From Roseiarcus sp963835215 (lineage in GTDB: Bacteria > Pseudomonadota > Alphaproteobacteria > Rhizobiales > Beijerinckiaceae), in the NCBI GenBank assembly GCA_963835215.1, contig CAWIES010000004.1, forward strand, positions 124,001 to 188,000: DNA of 64,000 bases, written 5' to 3'. Shown piece after piece: positions 8,092 to 15,996 of the stretch. Each line of letters begins with the position of its first letter. Position 1 is the stretch's first letter. A program made the position numbers and the translations under genes. Below the pieces are notes generated by a model that saw nothing but the letters and a program-made list of their open reading frames with translations, was not told the DNA's origin and ran no database searches.

Positions 8092-9933
8092 CTACTCCGC
8101 CGCCTTCGCGCCTTTGCCGAGCGCGGCGGCGCCGGATTCGAATTGCAGGCGGGCGAGGCGGGAGTAGAGGCCGCCGGCGGCGAGCAGGCTGGCGTGCGTG
8201 CCTTCTTCGACGATCGAGCCCGCTTCGACCACCAGGATGCGGTCGGCTTCGACGATCGTCGCCAGGCGATGGGCGATGACCAGCGTGGTGCGACCCTTCA
8301 TCAACTCGTCGAGCGCGCCCTGCACCAGCGTCTCGTTCTCGGCGTCGAGGGCCGAGGTCGCTTCGTCGAGCAGCAGCACCGGCGCGTTCTTGAGGAGCGC
8401 GCGAGCGATGGCGAGGCGCTGGCGTTCGCCCCCCGACAGCGTGACGCCGCGTTCGCCGAGCGCCGTGTCGTAGCCATGCGGCAGCGCGCTCACGAAACGG
8501 TCGGCCGCGGCGCGCTTGGCCGCCTCGACGATGTCAGCGCGCGTCGCCCCCGGCGCGCCATAGGCGATGTTGTCGGCGACGCTCGCCCCGAAGATGAAAG
8601 GCTCCTGCGGCACCAACGCGATTTCGCGGCGCAGCGCCTTGGGATCGAGCTTGGCGATGTTGACGCCGTCGAGCGTAATCGCGCCCTCCAGCGGATCGTA
8701 AAAGCGTTCGATCAACTGGAACAGCGTCGATTTGCCGGCGCCTGACGGGCCGACGATCGCCACCATTTCGCCCGGCGCGACGCGGAAGCTCAGATCGTAG
8801 AGCACCTTTTCGTCGGGGCGGCCGGGATAGGCGAAGGTGACGTCCGCGAAGTCGATTTCGCCGCGCGCCGGCGAGGGCAGGGCGAGCGGCGTGCGCGGCG
8901 CAAGGATGCGTGGGCTGGCGGCGAGTATCTCGCCGATGCGCGCCGCCGCACCCGCCGCCTGCGACACCTCGCTCCACACTTCCGACAATTGGCCGAGGGC
9001 GCCGGCGCCGAACACCGCCGAGAGCAGGAATTGCATGAGCGCGCCCGCGGTCATGCGGCCGGCGATGACGTCATTGGCGCCGAGCCAGAGCACGACGACG
9101 ACGCTGGACGAGATGAGGAACAGCGCCGCCGCAGTGACGATGGCGCGCGATTGCATCATTGACCGCGCAGCTTCGAAGGCGGCGTTGGCGGCGGCGCGGT
9201 AGCGGTCGGCGGCGAAACTCTCTGCGACGAAGGACTGCATCACGCGCACCGCCGAGAGGCTCTCGCTGGCGAAGGCGGTCGCGTCGGCGAGCGCGTCCTG
9301 GGCGAGGCGCGAGCGCCCGCGCACTGTTCGCCCCGCCGCGTAGAGCGGCAGGATGATGATCGGAATGGCGGCGATCACATACGCCGATAATTTCGGACTG
9401 GTGTAGACCATCAGCGCGATCGCGCCGATGAACAGGAAGACGTTGCGCAGCGCGATCGAGGCCGACGAGCCGAAGGTCGCCTTCAACTGGGTGGTGTCGA
9501 CCGACAGGCGCGAAATGATCTCACCGGTTTTTTCCGCGTCGAAATAGGCGGGGTCGAGCGTCGTCAGATGCGCGAACAGATCGCCGCGCAGCTCGGCGAC
9601 GATGCGCTCGCCGAGCGTCATCACGAGGTAGTAGCGCGCCGCCGAGGCGACGCCGAGAATCGCGGCGACGCCGATCAGCGAGAGAAAATAGAGGTGAATG
9701 AGATCGGAACGGTCGCCCGAGAAGCCTTTGTCGATCATGCGACGGACCGCGATCGGCACGACCAGCGTCGCGGCTGACGCGACCACCAGCGCAACCATGG
9801 CGGCGACGATCTGGCCGCGATGGGCGAGGGCGTAGGGCAGGATTGGCCGCAGTGCACGCAGCGAAACGCTGGGCGGGCTCGCGCCGGGCTGGAAACTCAT
9901 CGGGCTGTGCGCTCCGGAGTGGTCATTGGTCAC
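8092..9933 (-). CDS. ABC exporter, fused permease-ATPase (MsbA/LmrA-like)
   Basis: This 613-residue half-transporter should work as a homodimer in the inner membrane. An N-terminal six-helix domain (about residues 30-330, including YFDAEKTGEIISRLSVDTTQ, the usual coupling region) is followed by an ATPase. The ATPase has Walker A GPSGAGKST, the signature LSGGERQRLAIARAL, and Walker B LLLDEATSALD. The family exports lipids such as lipid A core or hydrophobic drugs; the sequence does not settle which. It stands alone, divergent from rpmE with about 147 bases between. It is intact. Confidence 0.92.
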   Translation of the reverse strand: MTNDHSGAHSPMSFQPGASPPSVSLRALRPILPYALAHRGQIVAAMVALVVASAATLVVPIAVRRMIDKGFSGDRSDLIHLYFLSLIGVAAILGVASAARYYLVMTLGERIVAELRGDLFAHLTTLDPAYFDAEKTGEIISRLSVDTTQLKATFGSSASIALRNVFLFIGAIALMVYTSPKLSAYVIAAIPIIILPLYAAGRTVRGRSRLAQDALADATAFASESLSAVRVMQSFVAESFAADRYRAAANAAFEAARSMMQSRAIVTAAALFLISSSVVVVLWLGANDVIAGRMTAGALMQFLLSAVFGAGALGQLSEVWSEVSQAAGAAARIGEILAASPRILAPRTPLALPSPARGEIDFADVTFAYPGRPDEKVLYDLSFRVAPGEMVAIVGPSGAGKSTLFQLIERFYDPLEGAITLDGVNIAKLDPKALRREIALVPQEPFIFGASVADNIAYGAPGATRADIVEAAKRAAADRFVSALPHGYDTALGERGVTLSGGERQRLAIARALLKNAPVLLLDEATSALDAENETLVQGALDELMKGRTTLVIAHRLATIVEADRILVVEAGSIVEEGTHASLLAAGGLYSRLARLQFESGAAALGKGAKAAE

Positions 9934-10080
9934 GCCTTAACTCACCACGCTCGGGCCGAAATCAAGCCCCTGACGCCGGCGCCGGCGCTTGCGTCGCGCC
10001 GCCCCCCGGACTATAGAGGCGCCCAATTGCGGAGCCGCCGGACCCCGGACGGCTCTGTTTTGTTTGATCGAGGACGGACG

Positions 10081-10314
10081 ATGAAGGCCGACATCCACCC
10101 CAACTACCACATGATCAAGGTCGTGATGACCAACGGCGACGAATTCTTCACCCGTTCGACCTACGGCGAAGAGGGCGCGACGCTCAACCTCGACATCGAT
10201 CCCAACACCCATCCGGCCTGGACCGGCGGTTCGCAGCAGCTCCTTGATCGCGGCGGACGCCTGTCGCGCTTCAACACCCGCTTCGGCGCCATCGGCCTCG
10301 GCGCGAAGAAGTAA
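10081..10314 (+). CDS. rpmE: 50S ribosomal protein L31
   Basis: This 77-residue protein matches bacterial L31 (MKADIHPNYH start, GDEFFTRSTYG, THPAWTGG, GRLSRFNTRFG). It lacks the four zinc-binding Cys residues, so it is the Cys-minus form common in Alphaproteobacteria. It binds 23S rRNA and bridges the ribosomal subunits. The start is preceded by AGGACGG and the gene is followed by a strong hairpin. Confidence 0.95.
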   Translation: MKADIHPNYHMIKVVMTNGDEFFTRSTYGEEGATLNLDIDPNTHPAWTGGSQQLLDRGGRLSRFNTRFGAIGLGAKK

Positions 10315-10325
10315 GGCCGCGTTTC

Positions 10326-10374
10326 CCTTCTCCCGCTCCGCGGGAGAAGGTGGCCCGTAGGGCCGGATGAGGGA
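10326..10374. repeat. rhizobial-type palindromic intergenic repeat, likely also the rpmE terminator
   Basis: The perfect 11-bp stem CCTTCTCCCGC/GCGGGAGAAGG (10326-10336 and 10340-10350, loop TCC) is followed by GGCCC-GTA-GGGCC and GGATGAGGG. This two-hairpin layout is the dispersed intergenic element widely seen in Rhizobiales genomes. It lies between convergent rpmE and the NlpC/P60 gene. Confidence 0.7.
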
Positions 10375-10398
10375 TCGCGCAAACTCCCCCAATCCATT

Positions 10399-11247
10399 TC
10401 ACAATCTGCGCAAGGCCGTCACCGCGCCGCCGCCGTTTGCCTCAATACGCGAACCGGCTGTGGCGAGCGGCTCGCTTGTCACTTTCATTGCCCAGCCGTT
10501 CGCGTGCAGCAGCGCGTTTGCGTCGCGCATGACGCCGACGTGGCCCTTCCAGAAGACGAGGTCGCCGCGTCTGAGGCTTGCGGTCTCAAGCGGCAGCGGC
10601 GCGCCGAGGCTCGCCTCCATCATGTCGCTGTCGCGCGGCGCGGCGATCCCCGCCGCGGCCAAGGCCGTCTGCACCAGTCCCGAACAGTCGATTCCCTCGC
10701 TGGTGCGCCCGCCCCAGAGATAGGGCGTCTCGAGAAAACGCTCGGCGACCGCGACGAAGTCGGGCTCGCGCGCCTCGTTCGGCGCGACGTGCTGGGCGTA
10801 AATCCATAAATCGTCGCCGGTCACGGCGAAATCGCCCGCAAAGCGCGCGACGTGGATCAGCGCGCCGAGCGACAGCGCGAAACGCGGCGGACGCTTGATG
10901 CTTCCCGTGGGGTAGGCGTGGCTGCGCAGCGCCGCGATGCGGTGGGTTGGCGCGCGCGGCTCGCCCAGCGCGGCGGCGGCGAGATAGCCGACATAGCCAT
11001 CGCGCACGAGTTGCGCCCAGCGCCAATCGCCGCGTTCTTCATAGACGACGACCGCCTCGCCGTGCAGCGCCTCGGTCTCGAGCGGCGCGTCTGCGTCAGG
11101 CGCGCGCCGCAGCGGCGCGCTGGCGGCGACCACCCGCCGCGGCTTGCCGGCGACGAAGCGGGCCGCCTCGACTTTGCCGCGCAAGACATCGGCGGCAAGG
11201 TCGGGGCGCGCCGGTGTGACGCGCGGATCGAGGGCGGTCGGGGGCAT
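10399..11247 (-). CDS. NlpC/P60-family cell-wall hydrolase with SH3 domains
   Basis: This 282-residue protein is predicted to cleave peptide stems of peptidoglycan. The N-terminal part (about 35-150) is SH3-like. The C-terminal papain-like domain has the catalytic Cys in GIDCSGLV (Cys188), the catalytic His in KGHVGVM and a third polar residue in LLHANGW. YLWGGRTSEG just before the Cys is also typical of NlpC/P60. There is no obvious signal peptide, as in many alphaproteobacterial members that are annotated as dipeptidyl-peptidase VI-like. It is convergent with rpmE. Confidence 0.88.
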   Translation of the reverse strand: MPPTALDPRVTPARPDLAADVLRGKVEAARFVAGKPRRVVAASAPLRRAPDADAPLETEALHGEAVVVYEERGDWRWAQLVRDGYVGYLAAAALGEPRAPTHRIAALRSHAYPTGSIKRPPRFALSLGALIHVARFAGDFAVTGDDLWIYAQHVAPNEAREPDFVAVAERFLETPYLWGGRTSEGIDCSGLVQTALAAAGIAAPRDSDMMEASLGAPLPLETASLRRGDLVFWKGHVGVMRDANALLHANGWAMKVTSEPLATAGSRIEANGGGAVTALRRL

Positions 11248-11297
11248 GAGTCGGGCTCGCTTAACGGCGAAGCGTTAACCCAAGCGAGGCGCGGCGG

Positions 11298-11555
11298 CTA
11301 CTGGCGCCGGCGGGCTGAAAATTCGCCCCCGCGAATGCGCTCGGGCAGGGCGGTCGCTAGCTCAGCCGAGCGCTCCTCGCCATAGTTGGCGACCAGCTCG
11401 CGGAAGACCGCGCACAGCGCGGCGTCGGCGAAGGCGTCGACATCGATGCCATCGAGCACTGCCTCGGCGAACGCCTCGCTGACGTAAGCGAGCGCCACCC
11501 GACGGGCGTCGGCGGCGCGGAGCTCTTCGAGCGACAATTCGGGAGGCGTCAACAT
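11298..11555 (-). CDS. small acidic helical protein of unknown function
   Basis: This 85-residue protein is rich in Ala, Glu and Leu and predicted all-helical, with no membrane segment or metal motif. I do not recognise a family. It lies 50 bases upstream of the NlpC/P60 gene on the same strand and could be co-transcribed with it. The start at 11555 has no clear ribosome-binding site, which lowers confidence. The regular composition and lack of overlap with other genes favour a real gene. Confidence 0.5.
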   Translation of the reverse strand: MLTPPELSLEELRAADARRVALAYVSEAFAEAVLDGIDVDAFADAALCAVFRELVANYGEERSAELATALPERIRGGEFSARRRQ

Positions 11556-11667
11556 TGGTTAGCATTTTACGGCCTCGCGCTGCGTCTCGCGACTGGCGTC
11601 TTTAAGAAGGGTTAATTTCGGTCCGTTGGGGCTGACGGCGCCGGACGGGCCGCGCTAAGAAGCGGGC

Positions 11668-12333
11668 ATGGCCAAACGAAAAGCTCCGGCGCCGCCCGCC
11701 AGCGCGCCCGCACCCAAGGCGCCCGGCGTCGCCCTCGCCCATGATGATGGCCGCCACCGCTGCCCTTGGCCGGGGGTCGATCCGCTCTATGTCGCCTATC
11801 ACGACGAGGAATGGGGCGTGCCCGAATGGGACGATCGGGCCCTGTTCGAGAAGCTCGTCCTCGACGGGTTCCAGGCTGGCCTCTCCTGGATCACCATCCT
11901 GCGCAAGCGTCCCGCCTTTCGCGCCGCTTTCGACGGCTTCGATCCGGAAAAGATCGTCCGCTACGACGAGGCGAAGATCGCGGCGCTGATGGCGGACGCG
12001 GGCATCGTGCGCAACGGCGCCAAGATCAAGGCGACGATCACGCTCGCCCGCATCGTCCTCGATCTCAACGCGCAGGGCGGCTTCGCGCGCCATTTGTGGA
12101 GCTTTGTCGGCGGGCGGCCGATCGACAACAAGCGCGGCTCGATGCGCGAGATTGCGCCCGAGAGTGAAGCCTCGCAAGCGATGTCGAAGGATTTGCACGC
12201 GCGCGGCGCGCGGTTCGTCGGGCCGACGATCCTCTACGCCTTCATGCAGGCGACCGGCATGGTCAACGACCACCTGATCGACTGCCATCGTCACGCTGCT
12301 TGCCGCGCCCTGGCGAAGGGCGCGCCCAAGTGA
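11668..12333 (+). CDS. tag: DNA-3-methyladenine glycosylase I
   Basis: Tag removes 3-methyladenine from alkylated DNA as the first step of base-excision repair. The 221-residue protein has a short disordered Ala/Pro-rich N-terminus. The family core follows: RCPWPG (zinc Cys), YHDEEWGVP with the substrate-binding acidic residues, LDGFQAGLSWITIL, and the C-terminal HLIDCHRHAAC that supplies the other zinc ligands. Its TGA overlaps the GTG start of the next gene, so it leads a three-gene operon. Confidence 0.95.
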   Translation: MAKRKAPAPPASAPAPKAPGVALAHDDGRHRCPWPGVDPLYVAYHDEEWGVPEWDDRALFEKLVLDGFQAGLSWITILRKRPAFRAAFDGFDPEKIVRYDEAKIAALMADAGIVRNGAKIKATITLARIVLDLNAQGGFARHLWSFVGGRPIDNKRGSMREIAPESEASQAMSKDLHARGARFVGPTILYAFMQATGMVNDHLIDCHRHAACRALAKGAPK

Positions 12334-12932
12334 GCGTCAAGCCGAGAGCGTGGCAGCGCATGCTGTCAGGCCGCCGCCTCGATCTGATCGATCCTTCGCC
12401 GCTCGACGTCGAGATCGCCGACATCGCTCACGGACTGGCGCGGGTGGCGCGCTGGAACGGCCAGACGCGCGGCCCGGAAATCTTCTCGGTGGCGCAGCAT
12501 TCGCTGCTGGTCGAGGCGCTGTTTGCCGCCGAGCGCCCGTCTGCGCCGCGCGCCGCCAGCCTTGCCGCGCTGTTGCATGACGCGCCCGAATATGTGATCG
12601 GCGACATGATCTCGCCGTTCAAGGCGGCGGTCGGAGGCGACTACAAGCTGGTCGAGCAGCGCCTGATGGCGGCGATCCTGCTGCGCTTCGGCCTGCCGGC
12701 GCAGGCCGACGTCGAGCTTGCCAAGGCGGTCAAAGCGGCCGACCGGGTCGCCGCCTATCTCGAGGCGACGGCGCTTGCCGGCTTTTCCATCGCCGAGGCG
12801 CGCAAATTCTTCGGCGCGCCGAATTTGGCGCTCAAGGGGTTTGCGCCTTACCTGCGGCCGCTGCGGCCGGCCGAGGCTCAAGCGGCGTTCCTTGCGCGCT
12901 TTGTCGAACTCGATGACGAGCGCGCGCCCTAG
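12330..12932 (+). CDS. HD-domain phosphohydrolase, YfbR (5'-deoxynucleotidase)-like
   Basis: The GTG start at 12330 overlaps the tag stop (GTGA) and was preferred over the upstream ATG at 12300, which lies inside tag. The roughly 200-residue protein has the YfbR-type HD layout. EIFSVAQHSLLVEAL supplies the first His, AALLHDAPEYVIGDM supplies the HD pair and downstream Glu/Asp, and KAADRVAAYLEA supplies the distal Asp. YfbR removes phosphate from 5'-deoxynucleotides. The nucleotide substrate is inferred from the family and from co-transcription with a DNA repair glycosylase. Confidence 0.82.
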   Translation: MSVKPRAWQRMLSGRRLDLIDPSPLDVEIADIAHGLARVARWNGQTRGPEIFSVAQHSLLVEALFAAERPSAPRAASLAALLHDAPEYVIGDMISPFKAAVGGDYKLVEQRLMAAILLRFGLPAQADVELAKAVKAADRVAAYLEATALAGFSIAEARKFFGAPNLALKGFAPYLRPLRPAEAQAAFLARFVELDDERAP

Positions 12933-13466
12933 ATGATTGAAAACAAACTAAAAATATCGCGCATTCACGTCTGTTCGCTGGCGCTGATCGAAGAGACGGT
13001 CGCCGCGACCGGCGCGCGTTCGCTGGTGACGCTGCTCAATCCCGGCACGGTCGTCGCCCGGCCGGGGCCAATCGCGCCCGGCCGCCACCTCTACATCGCG
13101 GTCGGCGATATCGTCGAGGAACAGCCGGGTCAGATTCTTCCAGGAGACGAGCATGTGCGCGCGTTGCTCGACTTCGTCGCCGCCTGGGATCGCGCGGCGC
13201 CGCTGCTGATCCACTGCTTTGCCGGCGTCAGCCGTTCGACCGCCGCCGCCTTCATCGCCGCCTGCGCGCTGGCGCCGGCGCGCGACGAGCGCGAAATCGC
13301 GCGGGCGCTGCGCGCGGCTTCGCCGACCGCAACGCCCAACGCGCGGCTGGTCGCGCTCGCCGACGCTTCGCTCGCCCGCAACGGGCGGATGAGCCAAGCT
13401 GTCGCGGCGATCGGCCGCGGCCACGAATGTCTCGAGGGCGTGCCGTTCGCGCTGGATCTCGCCTGA
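12933..13466 (+). CDS. protein tyrosine/dual-specificity phosphatase-like protein
   Basis: The ATG follows the TAG of the HD gene with no gap, so the two are translationally coupled. The 177-residue protein carries the Cys-x5-Arg phosphatase loop in HCFAGVSRSTAAAF (about residue 90), with the general-acid region likely around GDIVEEQPG. In bacteria such small phosphatases act on phosphotyrosine proteins or on small phosphorylated molecules. Its place after tag and a nucleotidase is unexplained. It is the last gene of the operon. Confidence 0.82.
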   Translation: MIENKLKISRIHVCSLALIEETVAATGARSLVTLLNPGTVVARPGPIAPGRHLYIAVGDIVEEQPGQILPGDEHVRALLDFVAAWDRAAPLLIHCFAGVSRSTAAAFIAACALAPARDEREIARALRAASPTATPNARLVALADASLARNGRMSQAVAAIGRGHECLEGVPFALDLA

Positions 13467-13503
13467 ACTTCGGCCGAGACCAGCGCGAACTGGCGGTGCG
13501 CTC

Positions 13504-13755
13504 TTAAGTGCGCGAGACGACCGCGCGGTAGATCAGCAGCACGACGACGGCGCCGATGATCGCGACGACGATCGAGTAAAGATTGAGGCCGGTGACGTCG
13601 CCATAGCCAAGCCGGCTGCTGATGTAACCGCCCACAAGCGCGCCGACGACGCCGAGCACGATGTCCATGATCATGCCGGAGCCGGTCTTGTTGACCAGTT
13701 TGCTGCCGATGAACCCGGCGATGAGACCGAGAATGATCCAGGAAAGAATACCCAT
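13504..13755 (-). CDS. GlsB/YeaQ/YmgE-family small membrane protein
   Basis: This 83-residue protein has three hydrophobic, glycine-rich segments (about 4-20, 29-47 and 58-78), as in the transglycosylase-associated/YeaQ family. Members are often induced by stress, but the molecular role is not established. The start is preceded by GGGGGAG. It is monocistronic. Confidence 0.88.
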   Translation of the reverse strand: MGILSWIILGLIAGFIGSKLVNKTGSGMIMDIVLGVVGALVGGYISSRLGYGDVTGLNLYSIVVAIIGAVVVLLIYRAVVSRT

Positions 13756-14023
13756 AAGCTGACTCCCCCTCGAAACGCTCGCCCGTCTTCGGCCCCCGTC
13801 TCCGGTGTTGCGGCCGTGCAGGCGAGTCGAGCTTCAATGTTGAGCGAGCGGCGCTCGAAAGGCAAGCGGCCGGAAAACGCAAGCCGCTGGAGCGTGATCG
13901 GCGCCGCGCTGCGAAAGGAATTCGCGTCTGCAAGAGAAATTGAGGCGCGCGGAGAGCGCGCCCCGATTTCCAACCCGCTCGGCGCGCACTAGTATGCGCC
14001 GGTTCGCCATCAGGAGGCTCGGC

Positions 14024-14275
14024 ATGCGCGCGGTGGGATTAGCGGTTTTGGTTTGCGCATTGGCCTTCGGCGGCGACGCCTTCGCCGGGTTCAAACACAA
14101 TCAATGGCCGCAGTCGAAGGCGTGCATTCAGAGCGGGGTCGCCTACAAGCAGAGCGACTATTGCTACACGAGCTGCGCCCCGACCGCCGCTTGCGAACTC
14201 GAAGTGTGCATGTCTACCGGGGAGTGGATGGAGGTCGGCCCCTGCAAGGCGCGCGACTGCCGGAAGGTTTGCTGA
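14024..14275 (+). CDS. small secreted cysteine-rich protein of unknown function
   Basis: The ATG at 14024 was chosen over the one at 13994 because AGGAGG lies 7 bases upstream. It encodes a signal peptide (MRAVGLAVLVCALAFGGDAFA) and a mature chain of about 62 residues with eight Cys, an even number that suggests four disulfides in the periplasm or outside. I do not recognise a family. The chain is Lys-, Tyr- and Gln-containing rather than low-complexity, which favours a real protein. Confidence 0.65.
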   Translation: MRAVGLAVLVCALAFGGDAFAGFKHNQWPQSKACIQSGVAYKQSDYCYTSCAPTAACELEVCMSTGEWMEVGPCKARDCRKVC

Positions 14276-14301
14276 ACGACAGGGCTGGGGCTTAGCGGCG
14301 C

Positions 14302-14628
14302 ATGGCGCATTGGCTCTATCTCGGCCTGGCGATCGTCTGCGAAGTTTTCGGCACGAGCATGCTGAAGCTCGCCGCCAGCGCGTTCAATTGGCGCGCGGCG
14401 GCCGGCGTGGCGGCCGGCTATGGCGTCGCCTTCGTCTTTCTCGGGCTGGCGCTGCGCGCGCTGCCGGTCGGCGTCGCCTACGCGATCTGGTCGGGCGTCG
14501 GCACGGCGCTAGTCGCCCTGGTCGGATGCGTCGCCTTCGACCAGCGGCTGACCCCTGCTGCATTTTTCGGCATCGTCATGATCGTCGCTGGGGTCATCGT
14601 CGTCCAGGTCAACTCGGCGGCGGGCTAA
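14302..14628 (+). CDS. small multidrug resistance (SMR) transporter
   Basis: This 108-residue four-helix inner-membrane protein has the SMR signature, including the essential membrane Glu in LAIVCEVFGTSMLKLA (about residue 14) and YAIWSGVGTALVALVG in helix 3. The family works as a dimer and exchanges protons for cationic drugs or guanidinium. KLA and VAYAIWSGVG look more like EmrE/QacE than the Gdx group, but the call is tentative. It starts 26 bases after the cysteine-rich protein. Confidence 0.9.
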   Translation: MAHWLYLGLAIVCEVFGTSMLKLAASAFNWRAAAGVAAGYGVAFVFLGLALRALPVGVAYAIWSGVGTALVALVGCVAFDQRLTPAAFFGIVMIVAGVIVVQVNSAAG

Positions 14629-14745
14629 GAGCGAATTGTCGCTGCGCGCCGACTTGCCGGCGACGGCCTGCGGTCCTAAAGGCAGGGCGGGCGAAGGGGC
14701 GCCGGGCGCTCAACCCGGCTGAAGTTGTTTCAAGGAGACCACACG

Positions 14746-15954
14746 ATGTCGCACAAGATTCTCGTCGCGCAAGGGGGCGGGCCGACCGCGGTGATCAACC
14801 AGTCGTTGGTCGGCGTGGCGCTCGAGGCGCGGCGCTTTTCCGACATCACGCGCGTCTATGGCGCGATGCGAGGCGTGCGCGGCATTATCGAGGAGGACCT
14901 GATCGATCTGTCGCAGGAGACCACCGCCAATCTCGAGGCGGTCGCAGCGACGCCGGCGGCTGCGCTCGGCTCGACCCGCGACAAGCCGGACGTCAAATAT
15001 TGCCAGGAGATCTTCAAGGTCCTCAAGGCGCATGAGATCGACACGTTCTGCTACATCGGCGGCAATGATTCCTCCGACACTGTGCGCATCGTCGCCGAGG
15101 AAGCGAAAAAGGGCGGCCACGCGCTGCGCGCGATCCATATTCCCAAAACGATCGACAATGATCTCGTCGGCTTCGACCACACGCCGGGCTTTCCCTCGGC
15201 GGCGCGCTTCGTCACCCAGGCGTTCATGGGCGCCAATCTCGACAATCTCGCGCTCAAGGGCGTGTATTGCGCGGTGATCATGGGCCGCCACGCCGGCTTC
15301 CTCACCGCCGCCTCGGCGCTGGCGCGCCGCTTCCCCGGCGACGGGCCGCATCTGATCTACCTGCCCGAGCGCACCTTCGTCGTCGACAAGTTCCTCGCCG
15401 ACGTGAAGACGACCTTTGAGAAGCATGGCCGCTGCGTCATCGCCGCCTCCGAGGGCATCCACGACGAGAAGGGCGAGGCGATCATCTCCAAGCTCGCCAG
15501 CACGGTGGAGAAGGATGCGCACGGCAACGTGCAGCTCTCCGGCACCGGCGCGCTCGCCGACCTGCTGTGCGAAGAGGTGAAGAACAAGCTCGGCATCAAG
15601 CGCGTTCGCGGCGACACGTTCGGCTATCTGCAACGCTCTTTCGTTGGCTGCGTCTCCGACGTCGACCAGCGCGAAGCGCGCGAAGTCGGCGAGAAGGCGG
15701 TGCAATATGCGATGTGGGGCGACAAGAACGGTTCGGTGGCGATCCGCCGCGTCGCCGACTACGGCGTCGACTATCCGCTGATCCCGCTGGAGACGGTGGC
15801 GGGCAAGACCCGGGTGATGGAAGACGAGCTGATCGCGCCGGCCGGCAATGACGTGACGGCGAAGTTCTTCGACTATCTGCGCCCGCTGCTGGGCAAGGGC
15901 GTGCCCGAAGTCGCTCGGCTGAGGGCGCCGAAGGTGGAGAAGGCGAAGGGCTGA
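14746..15954 (+). CDS. pfp: pyrophosphate-dependent 6-phosphofructokinase
   Basis: This enzyme interconverts fructose 6-phosphate and fructose 1,6-bisphosphate using PPi/Pi, and so works in both glycolysis and gluconeogenesis. The 402-residue protein carries the two residues that mark PPi use: an Asp in GGNDSS (105-110) where ATP enzymes have Gly, and a Lys in PKTIDND (133-139) where ATP enzymes have Gly. Other family segments are GGGPTAVINQS and VIMGRHAGFLTA. The start at 14746 follows an AAGGAG site. A bidirectional terminator hairpin follows. The H+-pyrophosphatase gene at 30.6 kb shares the PPi pool. Confidence 0.92.
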   Translation: MSHKILVAQGGGPTAVINQSLVGVALEARRFSDITRVYGAMRGVRGIIEEDLIDLSQETTANLEAVAATPAAALGSTRDKPDVKYCQEIFKVLKAHEIDTFCYIGGNDSSDTVRIVAEEAKKGGHALRAIHIPKTIDNDLVGFDHTPGFPSAARFVTQAFMGANLDNLALKGVYCAVIMGRHAGFLTAASALARRFPGDGPHLIYLPERTFVVDKFLADVKTTFEKHGRCVIAASEGIHDEKGEAIISKLASTVEKDAHGNVQLSGTGALADLLCEEVKNKLGIKRVRGDTFGYLQRSFVGCVSDVDQREAREVGEKAVQYAMWGDKNGSVAIRRVADYGVDYPLIPLETVAGKTRVMEDELIAPAGNDVTAKFFDYLRPLLGKGVPEVARLRAPKVEKAKG

Positions 15955-15975
15955 ACGCGCCTCCCGATTGAAAGG

Positions 15976-15996
15976 GGCGCGGCCAACGGCCGCGCC
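15976..15996. terminator. bidirectional terminator between pfp and the antiporter gene
   Basis: A perfect 9-bp GC stem, GGCGCGGCC/GGCCGCGCC with loop AAC, lies between convergent genes, ending at the antiporter stop codon. A few A residues precede it on the + strand and read as T for the other strand. Confidence 0.65.
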
